A stretch of DNA of 64,000 nt from the NCBI GenBank assembly GCA_963989385.1, contig OZ022499.1:34960993-35024992 (forward strand), written 5' to 3'. The stretch's first letter is position 1. Each line of letters starts with the position of its first letter. The stretch is from Ctena decussata (taxonomy: Eukaryota > Mollusca > Bivalvia > Lucinida > Lucinidae). Made by a program: the position numbers and the translations under genes. Under the pieces are notes generated by a model, which was given only the letters and a program-made list of their open reading frames with translations, ran no database searches and was not told the origin of the DNA. Positions 10,463 through 20,925 of this stretch are shown piece by piece.

Positions 10463-11389
10463 ATGTCGTTTCTGCCAGTAATAGATTTTTCAGCTGCCAC
10501 ATGCAGTAGTAATGCCAACAAACGTGAAATGAAAGATTTAGGAGGAAAGGTTAAGCAGATGTTTAAAACATCTGGCTTCTGTTACCTGAAAAATCATGGT
10601 GTACATGAAAAATTAATCACAGACTATATGACAGCGTCACGTGAATTCTTCGATTTATCTGTGGAAATAAAGCGAAAGTATGCTGTTGGGTCTGACATTA
10701 AATATGGCTGGGTTGGATTTGACCAGCAGGCTCTAAATCCGGAACGCCCGGCCGATCTGAAGGAGATGTTCAGCTACTCACCTTTTTTAGATACAACTGT
10801 TTGGCCATCTACAAACCAGTTTGAAGAGTTAACGAGGCAAATGTATGCTGCATGTACAACGTTAGCTAACAAATTTTTAGACATTCTTTCATATGGTTTA
10901 GACTTGCAAGAAGAGTTTATGAGAGATGCTCATAAATTGATTGGAAAACCGGGAAATACAAGCGCTATTAGAAGTTTATACTATCCCCCCATTCCGTCAA
11001 GCTTTCCAATCAAACCAGGTCAAATTAGACTCGGCGAACACGATGACTATGGGACAGTAACATTTCTTTTCCAGGACGACATTGGTGGACTGGATATGAT
11101 GGTACCTGATGGAGAGTTTGTTCCTGCGTCACCTATTCCAGGTACAATATTAGTTAATATCGGTGCTCTGTTGCAAAGATGGACATCCGATCTTTTCACT
11201 GCTACCGTACACCGAGTGCTGATTCCCGAAGATGAAATCAAAATGCGAAAATGTCGGCAATCAATTGTTTTCTTTGTCGAACCGGACGATGATGTCATTG
11301 TTGAATGCTTAGACGGATCTACCAAATACAAACCAGTTAAGACTATTGATTTTCTAAATTATAGAAGACAAAGAGATTTTGTGAAGTAG
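10463..11389 (+). CDS. 2-oxoglutarate/Fe(II)-dependent dioxygenase, isopenicillin-N-synthase-like
   Basis: A single uninterrupted 308-residue frame. The ATG at 10463 opens MSFLPVIDFS, the usual start of this family (a hydrophobic beta strand ending in IDFS), so I prefer it to the in-frame GTG 12 bases upstream. The N-terminal dioxygenase domain includes GFCYLKNHGV (about residues 38-47). The catalytic double-stranded beta-helix has the iron ligands His193-x-Asp195 (in GEHDDYGTVTFLFQD) and His250 (in TVHRV), plus the co-substrate-binding pair Arg265-x-Ser267 (in RQSIVFF). All key residues are intact and the length is typical. The exact substrate cannot be told: animal relatives are largely uncharacterised, and the family spans oxidative ring closure, hydroxylation and desaturation. 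It probably acts in the cytosol, since no signal peptide or membrane segment is seen. The ATG sits just 3' of 'tgcattctcag', which could be a splice acceptor for a 5' untranslated exon. A candidate AATAAA is at 11803-11808. The lack of introns is unusual beside the intron-rich laccase. Confidence 0.9.
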   Translation: MSFLPVIDFSAATCSSNANKREMKDLGGKVKQMFKTSGFCYLKNHGVHEKLITDYMTASREFFDLSVEIKRKYAVGSDIKYGWVGFDQQALNPERPADLKEMFSYSPFLDTTVWPSTNQFEELTRQMYAACTTLANKFLDILSYGLDLQEEFMRDAHKLIGKPGNTSAIRSLYYPPIPSSFPIKPGQIRLGEHDDYGTVTFLFQDDIGGLDMMVPDGEFVPASPIPGTILVNIGALLQRWTSDLFTATVHRVLIPEDEIKMRKCRQSIVFFVEPDDDVIVECLDGSTKYKPVKTIDFLNYRRQRDFVK

Positions 11390-11734
11390 CTAACACTAAA
11401 TCATATATCATATTACTGTGTATCGAACAAAAAGTAACCAGAGATTTAAAGCTACACTGCTTGTACCACTTTGAGAAGACGCTAATAGACTAAAACTGTA
11501 TCTATTATGCTGTGATTTACTTCATATAAGCTGCATCAACCGACATTCATTTAGGAATTGAAAGATGCGTTTCTTCCACTTGAGTAAATTAAAACTCTCG
11601 TGTGATGTTAGATTATGTATTGCAGTGGATTTTGGAGCAACAATTAATCTATTAAACCATAGGAGGACATATTAACTGTGAAAAGGGTATTACATGATAA
11701 CATGATGAGAATACGTTTTAAAGAGAAGAAGACA
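11390..11734 (+). other. 3' flank/UTR of the dioxygenase gene
   Basis: AT-rich, no ORF of note. It probably holds the 3' untranslated region, whose end is not determinable. A possible poly(A) signal lies farther on at 11803. Confidence 0.4.
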
Positions 11735-12075
11735 AGCCCGCTCATAACGAGAAACAAACACGTAGTTACGCAAAGGCAGCTCGATATATGACTTGTAATA
11801 ACAATAAACCAATTTGTAATATTGAAACATCAACTGTTATTATAAAAAGCCAGCTCCTTATTACAAAAAAAACGAACTTGTAATAACTGGAAACCAATGC
11901 GTTATAACGAACAAACTTCGAATAACGAAATATCCATGTGCAATCACAGGAAACAACTTGTACTACAAGTAATCAACTCGTAATAAGAAGAATTCAGCTC
12001 GCATACCAACTAGTGTTTAGAGAATCTAACTCATTGTAATGAAAAACCAGTTCGTTAATACGAGTAAATAGCTTC
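11735..12075. repeat. Degenerate short-period minisatellite (CGTAATAACGAGAAACAA-type)
   Basis: A unit of roughly 20-25 bp built on 'aactcgtaataacgagaaaccaa' variants recurs about a dozen times with much decay: 'acgagaaacaaacacg', 'cttgtaataacaataaacc', 'gcgttataacgaacaaac', 'actcgtaataagaag' and 'gttcgttaatacgag'. It lies just downstream of the dioxygenase gene. Confidence 0.6.
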
Positions 12076-12338
12076 ACATGGCGAAAACACGTAAAGGTCT
12101 GAAAATTCCTGCAATTAGTTCGTAGCCATCGTTTCGTGATGTAAATTGCCTAAAGCTCCATGTGCAATGTGCTCGGATGTACAGGCTGATCTGCCCATAT
12201 AAAAAAATTAATATAGCTTATTTACAACTGTATTTCGGTAACATGCGTGATCTTTTGTTTATTAGTGTAAAAGAGCAAGGTGAAATGTCCGTCTACAACC
12301 AATTGTACACGTCTTGTTTGACAATTTATTTATATATA

Positions 12339-13724
12339 CAGTGGACTCGACAGTATCGGATCATCGACAGTATCGGATCACCCTTATGTTATCACCCATT
12401 TTCCTCACAAATGAAGCAAAAAAATTTTACCATTATATTACAGTCATCGAGTTAAACCAATGACAAAGTGTAGGGTGAAAAATTCAATTGAAATGTGCGG
12501 CTGTGTAACAAATCAGACTTGTTGAAAAGCTTGACCACTCTTCAGCGGCACTTGCATTTTGTCTGTTGCTCGTTACTCACAAAACAAATTTCGGTTGTTT
12601 ACACAATTTTATAATTAGGCGATTGAAACCGATTCTGCTTTGTAATGTGCACAGGCATCCCTCAAATTGTAGACAGTCATTATTTTCGTGACATCCCAGT
12701 ATTTGATGAAGTTACAGACCTGAAAAGTTGGGTACCAATGTGCGACAGTAACGGATCATTATATAAGTTGAACTGAACTACAGGCATTAGCTGGAAAAAT
12801 TTATGTCAAATGCAGGCATAATGCTGAAAGTAAGTCATAAATCAACTACCTGAATGACTGCCGTGTCTTCCCCAAAAAAAGATCGGTATAAAGAAATAAT
12901 ACAATATCATTTCTGTAAAATATCTCACGCTCCACACACTACCGTCTGATAATGACGGTTATGCGTAGCACATCTAAGCTTCCGCTAAACATTCTGAAGA
13001 AACATTCGACATCAGCTGGTATGTTTGTGAACCCATTAATGTTTAGCGTTCATCAGCTGGACATTTTTTACACTGCGTGGACTTAGATTAATGCAGCAGA
13101 ACTCGTGGAATGACATGTAGTGTTTATATTCTGTTTGCATAAATATTCCAGTGCTAAGGCGGAAAATCACCATAATTTTTTTTATCCGGATCAGACGCTA
13201 TGGTCTTATCAGGGTGTATTCTTTGCGAAGTCAGATTATGGTCTATACTGTTTGAGTAGTTCCGTGCTAAAGGAGCACAGGGGATAACTAAATCAAGAAT
13301 TATTGACATGCTTGTACATTTGTACACCTTCGACTGTTAGCTTACGTTGCTGGTGACGGGCCACGTGAAAAATATCGTTGAAAGGCCGTAAAATGTCCTC
13401 TCAGAGTTTAATAGGTCCAATTGTTTATGTAGCCAAATTATTGAAGCTATATAGTTTGGCAGAACGCCTCGGAGGAACTCTCTTATGAAATAATATCATA
13501 TGATCCGATACTGTCGCAACTGATTCGTTACTGTCGTAAGACCCTCCTGTAAGTCTGGATAGGTTATCTGCCCTTAAAGGAATAAATTTCGTAAATATTT
13601 TGACATGGATATATAGAAGGGATATTTTGCAATTGTTATGTGTAATAACATACATAATGTTAGCATTCATATACAACAAAACAGGAGTTTTATTGAACTT
13701 GATCCGATACTGTCGAGTCCACTG
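12339..13724. mobile_element. Non-autonomous Tigger/pogo-like TIR element (1.39 kb)
   Basis: The ends are perfect inverted repeats of 25 bp, beginning CAGTGGACTCGACAGTATCG, flanked by TA on both sides (12337-12338 and 13725-13726). CAGTGG-type ends with TA duplication are typical of pogo/Tigger members of the Tc1-mariner superfamily. The inner part of the TIR (CGACAGTATCGGATCA) is repeated inside: directly after the left TIR (12363-12381), at about 12744 as GCGACAGTAACGGATCA, and inverted near 13500-13530 (two variants). These may be extra transposase-binding sites. There is no transposase ORF, so mobility would need a partner element. Confidence 0.8.
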
Positions 13725-13726
13725 TA

Positions 13727-15224
13727 CCTATGCCATTTCAACTTATGACTGACCTTGTGTAAAATGATACTTTATCAGTCTGGGGCCTTATGGATTTCCT
13801 TCACGCATATTTGTGATGGTTTACCATGCACTTTAAATTAACTGACATGATGGCTTACCATAAGATAATTACTGAAATTTTGCCACAAGATATCACTGCC
13901 TGTCCGGATCAAACGTGATGGAAAGCCATAACAATGGTTTCTTCCGGTGTTATGGCTGACCATAATAATTGCATAAACCCCTAAGTACTTTTCTGTCGAG
14001 TAACTGGTGCAAAACCATGAGTATTTCGTAAAGTTAGCATCGTTACAAAAAAGCAAGCATTGTTCACAATTTTGTTCGTAACACTTTATAAAAAATAGAG
14101 AGTAAACTTGTATTTTTCTTGGAAATAAAACAAGTCAAATGAACAGTAATATTTGCTTAATTTTGGCCATAATTCTGCAGAAATAAGCAAAATACTGACA
14201 GTTTAGACTTAGAATAGTTGATGGCTGGACCAAACATCAACTTTAAGTGTAGACACGTCATACTGAACATTGAAAGTGGGTTAAATTGCCATTTTAGTAA
14301 GTTGGACTGAAAATGTAAGAGTTGTGGCCGACCATCACAAATGTGCGTGACGGTCAACCATAAGTCTCCAGACTTTTTATGGGCTCTGCTAAGCACACCC
14401 TCAACATCCCACAATCTCAGCTAATTTTATACCAAATGCTGCGTGCTGTCATAAATACTGTATTTTTGGTTTCGCATGAAACGGTAGCTTACTGCTTGTG
14501 CTCAGCCTAGCCTGATCCGCGAGACTGGTCTAAGTTTTCCCTGTCTTGAATGCCTGGAAATCTTGAATGAGAAAAGGAAATACTCTGACCAATTTCAACA
14601 TATGCTATGGCTTGTTTGAATTCTATAGAGATCACATAATATAGGACGACTTATCAGACAAAAATGTCAGACCGAGCGAGACCTTTTTCCAGTTAAGGTA
14701 AAAAACCTGACCTTACTCTTGCTTATTCGCAGTAAACTTCGACCAAAACTTGCACATGCGGGCGCCAAATAACACATTTATTAAGTAAGCTTTTACAGCG
14801 TAAAAATTTCCAAAATTGAGTATGCAGTCGAGGTAGGAAATTCCTTATAGTTTTCAATACTAGAATGAAACAAGAATCGCTTTTACAAAACAACTTGGTC
14901 CAACCTTAGCAACGTTTAATAAACGGTTGATGCTTATAAAATGCATATAATGCACTTTTATAAGCACAGAAACCTAGAATAAAACGTTTGTTTATATCTT
15001 AAAACATTTCACTACGGTCTCCAAGGATGAGTTTAGCATAGATGAGGTCGCGGGTGGGGTGTTTCATATGATTTAGACCAACTGACCTTTGTAATAGGTA
15101 GCACTGAATGACGAAACAGCGTTCATAACTACTCTTGTACTGCTGTTTTCGAGGGGAGTTCATTTAATGTTGTCATTGGGGTTCTACAGGGCGTGTTGTT
15201 AATCCCATTCACATTTCGTTTACT
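13727..15224. other. Intergenic DNA with scattered short inverted words
   Basis: No gene recognised. The word 'gaccataa' and its complement recur (13855-14370). 'tttgtgatggt' (13809) is inverted as 'accatcacaaa' (14330), suggesting a decayed foldback repeat. No TIR or duplication boundary could be set. Confidence 0.35.
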
Positions 15225-15600
15225 TCAACCCTTCGGAGTATTCTTCCTTGACAGAAACACACTTTTCAAGTTTCGAAATGAATTCTGTAAAGGCAGAGAA
15301 GTAGGCCTTATTAGATATACCCTGAAGACACTGGTAAACTGCACTACCAACTGCACTTCGGGATTCATAACTAAGGCCATAAAGGTTTTCTTTAGTAAGA
15401 TAAAGAGGGAAAAGTCGCAGAGGCTAAGGTCTGGCGAATATGGTGGATAAGAGAGCTGAACTACCCTTTCCTCTTTCGAGAAGTCTTGGACAAGAACACA
15501 CTTGTGAGCAGGCGCGTCGTCATGGATAAGACACAGACCTCTTAAAGCTTGTTGTTTTTTCATTTTGCATTTAGTTAGGGTTGAGTTTATATCCCGCTAT
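15225..15600 (-). pseudogene. mariner-type transposase fragment
   Basis: The minus-strand frame contains LCLIHDDAPAHK followed by LSYPPYSPDLSLCDFSLFIL and LKKTF. This is the second catalytic aspartate block (HDNAPAH in active mariners) and the third (PPYSPDLAPCDFFLFP) of mariner DD34D transposases, spaced as expected. About 112 codons are open. Just upstream the similarity (INSTLTKCKM) continues only in a shifted frame, and the first catalytic Asp and the DNA-binding domain are missing. The downstream part no longer resembles the family's C terminus. It is a dead copy. Confidence 0.85.
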
Positions 15601-16370
15601 AGAAAATCACTCCCCCGTGAAATCATCGCAGTTCCCACGTGCTCCTTACAGCCACGCGGTTTTGTGTGCCATTAGAGACACAATTAAATGAACGACCCTC
15701 GTACCTATAAAGCGAGTAATAAATAGACCATAGTACAATGGCTTGGCCTAACAGATTTATTATCAAAAGGAGCAAGAGTCAGGCTCTAGTGTAACTCTGT
15801 CTACTAATGTCAACAACTCCGGGTTCACTAATTAGATCTCATTTTTCATTTTAATACGTATTTGTATGGTGAGTCCGATTAGCTCTGTAGGAAAATTTCA
15901 GTGGGAAAATCAGAATCGCTCTGAATGTTGAAACATAACAGAAAGAGGAAACAATTCTTTCATTAACAGTTGAACCAAATTTAGAGGGGACGTAAAACAA
16001 ATGTAGAGTTGCTTCCTTTGGAAGTGTATCCATTCATCTCTTCCCGCTGTGTTTTTCAAACGGAGACAACTTAAACTTTTATTACTTCCTGTATATTTTT
16101 TCTCCCTGGGTGATTAAACACTTCGAAATACTAGGGTGGGGTAGGGAGGGAGCTACCCTTATCGGAAAGTATGTGCTCGTAGAAGAGAACATTATTATAA
16201 GAGTTGACCTCAAATGTGATTGGAGGCAAGACAGAAAACGGCAGAGTTGCATGCCTTGAAATTGTATCTATTCATCTTGAACAAGCCACTGTCCAAAATT
16301 GATCAAATTATGCACTGGCAAAATCAGCGTATGTTTTAAACAAAACAAGAAATGTTACAGTATGTAACAG
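15601..16370. other. Intergenic DNA, nothing recognised
   Basis: Short ORFs only. The part nearest 15600 may hold further decayed mariner sequence. Confidence 0.4.
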
Positions 16371-18043
16371 ATGCCCCCGAAGGCCCCTTAAACTGACCTT
16401 TGACCCTGATTGTGACCTTGAACTTGGGCAAGGCAGCCCAAATCTTGCAAGCGAGATGCCTTTTTATCATGCTTTACCTTTCTGTGAAGTTTGATGAAAT
16501 TCACTTCAGCAGTCTCCAGTCAGTTTTGAGATATAATCTGACCTATGTGCCCTAATTATGACCCTGACCTTTGGAACAGGAACCTAAATTTTGTTTGTGA
16601 CATACCATCTCATTATGTATTACCATTTCAGGAAGTTTAATACAGTTTGCTTAAGAAGTCTTTTTAGTAATTGGGGAGAAACGACCTTTGACCGCAGACT
16701 GTGACCTTGAACTTGGGTGTGAGAGCCTATATCTTGTGTGTGTCTTACCTTCTCATTAAGCTTCATCTTTCTATGATGTTTAAGGAAAATTGCTTTGGTA
16801 CATTTATGAGCAATTGTTGAGACATGATTTGACATGTGACCCCAGATTGTGACCTTGACCTAGGTTTTGGGAATATAAATATTAAGTGTGACAAATCTTC
16901 TTATTATGTTTTCTATTTCCGTGAAATTTGATGAAATTCAGTGATGTAGTTTTAAAGTAATCGCAGAGACACTATTTGACCTCTAAGGCCCGACAGTGAC
17001 CTTGACCTTGGGTTTGGGAATATGGATATTATATGTGACAAATCTTCTCATTACTCTTTACATTTCTGTGAGATTTGATGAAATTCAGTTATGTAGTTTT
17101 AAAGTAATCGCAGAGACACTATTTGACCTCTAAACCCCGACAGTGACCTTGACCTTGGGTGTGGGAACCGAACTGTTGTGCATGACACACCTTCTCATTG
17201 TGCTCTATCTATCTGTGAAGTTGCATCAAATTTGCTTCAGTGGTTTATAAGTTGTAGCTGAGACACGATTTAAGACATGATTTGACCTTTGACCCAATTG
17301 TGACCTTGACCTTGGGCGTAGGATCCAAACTCTTGTGCACAACACACCTTCTAAATGTGCTCTGTCTTTCTGTGAAGTTTCATCAAATTTGCTTCAGTAG
17401 TTTTTAAGTTATGGCTGAGACACGATTTGTTACGGACGGACGGTCGGTGTGATTTTAATATGCCACCCGAAAGCTTCATCTTTCTATGATATTTAAGGAA
17501 AATTGCTTTGGTACATTTATGAGCAGTTGTTGAGACATGATTTGACATCTGACCCCAGATTGTGACCTTGACCTAGGGTTTGGGAATATAAATATTATGT
17601 GTGACAAACCTTCTCATTATGCTTTGTATTTCCGTGAAATTTGATGAAATTCAGTTATGTAGTTTTAAAGTAATCGTAGAGACATTATTTGACCTCTAAG
17701 CCCCGACAGTAACCTTGACCTTGGGTTTGGAAATATGGATATTATATGTGACAAATCTTTTCATTACTCCATACATTTCTGTGAGATTTGATGAAATTCA
17801 GTTATGTAGTTTTAAAGTAATCTCAGAGACACTATTTGACCTCTAACCCCCGACAGCGACCTTGACCTTGGGCGTGGGAACCAAACTGTTGTGCATGACA
17901 CACCTTCTCATTTAGCTCTATCTATCTGTGAAGTTTCATCAAATTTGCTTCAGTAGTTTTTAAGTTATGGCTGAGACACGATTTGTTAAGGACGGACGTA
18001 CGGTGCGATTTTAATATGCCACCCGAAGTCCCTTCGGGGGCAT
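16371..18043 (+). mobile_element. Short-TIR element with ~149-bp tandem core (ATGCCCCCGAAGG family)
   Basis: The ends are ATGCCCCCGAAGG (16371-16383) and its complement CCTTCGGGGGCAT (18031-18043). The interior is about ten degenerate monomers of roughly 149 bp, each with 'tgaccttgacct(t/a)gg', 'cttctcatta', 'tgtgaa(g/a)tttgatgaaatt' and 'gagacac.atttgac'. The monomer block 16740-17450 is partly re-copied in 17470-18020. CGGACGGACGG-type tracts lie near 17434 and 17990, each followed by 'gattttaatatgccacccgaa'. No coding capacity. Confidence 0.75.
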
Positions 18044-18610
18044 AAAAAATATCACAATCAGATTACTAACAGCTCTACTAACTGTCTCATTATTTCTGCA
18101 CAACATCCAGCTTTCATATCAATAGCCTTTGATTGTTTAACCCGATTTTACTGCATTAATCTTTTTTTTTTCTTTTAATCTTTGAGACATTACCCTTTGT
18201 TTTTTTCACCTTCTTTGGTTACAGTAGTTTCCCTATCGACATTTAAATTACAACGCAAGGCAGCTAGTTGTAATGTAAAAAAATCATGAATAATACTATT
18301 AATAGATAATAGAAGTTGCAACAGTATTGCAGTTGTATTATAGGAACTGCGGAATTTACTCGTATGTCTACATTTATGTTCATTGTCTAAAAGAATGAAA
18401 ATAATCTGTTTTATTATATAACCTATAAACAAAGCAATTTTCATTGGCTCAGAGCTGACTTCAACCCATTCAATATGTTTTTATATTCAGTGGCCTATAT
18501 TTTCTCCCCATCGAAAATTAGTTTCTAAATTTAGATCACGTGCTGAAGAAAACCAGGGTAGACTGGTTTTATATTTCTGCAGCATGCAGTGTTGTTGTTA
18601 TATAATTAAC
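18044..18610. other. Intergenic DNA, nothing recognised
   Basis: AT-rich, with short ORFs without motifs. Confidence 0.4.
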
Positions 18611-18750
18611 CAATTGTTGACTATGGAGTCATTGGATATGATGTGATATTCACCAGAAAGTATCCAGTATTGACCGAGGCGACAGCCGAGGTCAATATTG
18701 TTTTTTTGCCTGGTGAATATCATATCTAAAGCCCCCATTGTCAATAATTG
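18611..18750. mobile_element. Foldback MITE-like element (140 bp)
   Basis: The outer arms CAATTGTTGAC...GGATATGATGTGATATTCACC and GGTGAATATCATATC...GTCAATAATTG are reverse complements with small gaps. A second, nested inverted repeat (TATTGACC.../GGTCAATA) sits in the loop. A related foldback lies at 43995-44069. Confidence 0.65.
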
Positions 18751-18850
18751 TATAATATTATATTTGAATTGTGTAAATGCAAATAGACGCTACCGCAAGA
18801 CTAGCTGGTTTAATTCAAAGCATAGCAAAACAAGCAAATTCGACGAATTT

Positions 18851-19727
18851 ATGTCCCCGCCTTGGAAACTAGGTCTCCACTGTATACACACTTAGTGTTT
18901 GAGCTGGAAAAGAACTGAGTTAAAAAAAAAGAAAAAAGTAATAAAAAAAATATGTGAGGATTATATCCAAACCACCTGCATATCTTCAGACCATGATCAA
19001 AACACCTGTGAAGTTTCAAAGGAATCGGCATAAAACTGTAGGAGTTGCACACACAAGGTATCCTCTATCTATTCTCTTTGACAGTAAAAATGTATGAAAA
19101 ATGGCTAAGTTCAATTTGCAAAAAAAGTAATAAAAAATAATGTGAGGATTATATTCAAACCACATGCCTATCTTCAGACCAAGGCCAAAGTACGTGTGAA
19201 GTTTCAAAGGAATCGACATAAAACTGTAGGAGGAGTTGCGCACACAAGGTACCCAATATCTAGTCGCTATGATAGTAAAAACGCCTAAAAATGACTAAGT
19301 TTACTTTGTGTAAAAGGTAACAAAAAATAATGCGAGGATTATATCCAAACCACACGCATATTTTCAGACCATGACCAAAATACCTGTGCAGTTTCAAAGG
19401 CATCTGCATAAAACTGTTGGAGGAGTTGCGCACACAAGGTACCCACTATCTACTCACTTTGATAGTACAAACGCCTAAAAACTGACTAAGTTCAACTTGT
19501 GGAAAACGTAACAAAACATAATTTCAGGATTATATCCAAACCACATGCATATTTTCAGACCATGACAAAAACAGCTGTAAGGTTTCGAAAGAATCGGCAT
19601 AAAACTGTAGGAGGAGTTGCACACACAAGGTACCTACTACTTTAGGGGGACGGAAGGACGGAAAGACGGAAAGACGGAATGCTGAAAACTATGTCCCTCC
19701 GCTTTTCTTCGAAAAGGCGGGGGACAA
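18851..19727 (+). mobile_element. Short-TIR element with ~190-bp tandem core (ATGTCCCCGCCTT family)
   Basis: Starts ATGTCCCCGCCTT and ends AAGGCGGGGGACA, its inverted form. Four to five monomers share 'gaggattatatccaaaccac', 'cttcagaccatgacc' and 'ataaaactgtaggaggagttgc'. The 'ggattatat' words lie at 18958, 19146, 19336 and 19527, so the period is about 190 bp. A GGACGGAAGGACGGAAAGACGG tract sits next to the right end, followed by a terminal hairpin (ATGTCCCTCCGCTTTTC...GAAAAGGCGGGGGACA). Confidence 0.75.
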
Positions 19728-20344
19728 AAATATCCATTAGTACATACGACTATGCATACCGCTTTCCCTGTATTTATTTACAAGTAGCATCAAGATATTT
19801 TCATGATTCTTGTTCTCTAAGCGTTTTCCAATTCGGCAAAAAGTCTCATTAAACTCAATAGAAATAGTACGACGGGGATAGAGCAATATATTGCACTGTG
19901 TCAAAAAATTCCAAATACATGAAATTGTTTGTGTTGCCATAGCAACTACTGAAGTTATGGGAATGAGGCCACGTTTATTACCATTTCGAAAGTAGGTCAT
20001 TTTATTTGCCAACTGAAATGATCCAAATACGTTCCCAAACCCTTTTTATGTGGTATTCGATGTATAACTTGTTTTATTTCAGCTGATCACGGTCATTTAC
20101 TATGGCGAGAAGCTCACACCGATATCTTATGATAAACGTATTTAATGCTGATAGAGCAATGTTTTTTAAGATTTGCAGTCTCTGTCATGATCCTGTGATC
20201 CTGCGATCGTAATAATAATGACAATAATAACCTATGAATAGAGTTACAAGCAGGGGAAATGAATAGAATAACAGGGAGGCGAAATAAAGGTAAGTGATAT
20301 TTGTTGCAAATCTACACTGTTATTACTATTGATCTCTCCGGCAC

Positions 20345-20510
20345 AGTTCAGTATGGAAAGCACCCTCGACATTCGACTATCGAGGTTGCGATTGAGGAGT
20401 CAGCGGAGATCGCGATTGTGAGGTCAGCATTGATTGCGATTATGGAGACTTCAGCATACTAAAATTGTGGAGTCAGCGAAAATTGCGATTGTGAAGTCTC
20501 CAGCAGGATT
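20345..20510. repeat. Short minisatellite, ~25-bp unit (ATTGCGATTGTGGAGTCAGC-like)
   Basis: About five imperfect units such as 'gttgcgattgaggagtcagcg', 'tcgcgattgtgaggtcagca' and 'ttgcgattatggagacttcagca'. No gene overlaps it. The preceding 19728-20344 is ordinary intergenic DNA with nothing recognised. Confidence 0.6.
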
Positions 20511-20689
20511 TGTATCTGAGTTTATTTAGTGACGGGATTTCTCTTGTTTTTTCTATAGGTTTCGTAGTTGCAATCTAGCCTTTAGTTTAGAGGTATTTTT
20601 CACTTAGCGGTTCTCCTGATTGTGGACTTGATCGCTACTATAACTCACAGTAGAATCAATTGTATTTTACTGTTGTATGTTTTATGTTG

Positions 20690-20925
20690 TATATATTGAG
20701 GATCTAACACGAGTGGACATTTTGTATGGACTTTATGAAACGAGCTTTCGGCGAGTTTCATAATTTCATATGAAATGACAACGAGTGTAATAGCAACTAA
20801 CCAACGAGTTGTTATCCGCCAAAGGCCAAAGGCGGCAAACAATGAGTGCTGGTTGCTTCACAGTATAACGCGCATGTCTGCTCTAATCTATATCTTTGCC
20901 CCGTACCACTGAGGCTTCGATTTTT
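20690..20925 (+). repeat. Dispersed repeat copy 2, left half
   Basis: The part from about 20845 matches 7226-7325. The part before it (20700-20800: 'gagtggacatttt', then 'atgaaacgagc', 'ggcgagtttcat', 'gaaatgacaacg.gtgtaa') matches 62830-62925. It ends at 'cttcgattttt', where the 4.1-kb element begins. The right half resumes at 25016. Confidence 0.65.

Noticed and set aside
16620..17548. ORFs beginning MSNHVST.AHKCTKAIFLK (71 and 65 codons)
   Set aside because: Both fall in the same place of ~149-bp repeat monomers and have no family resemblance.
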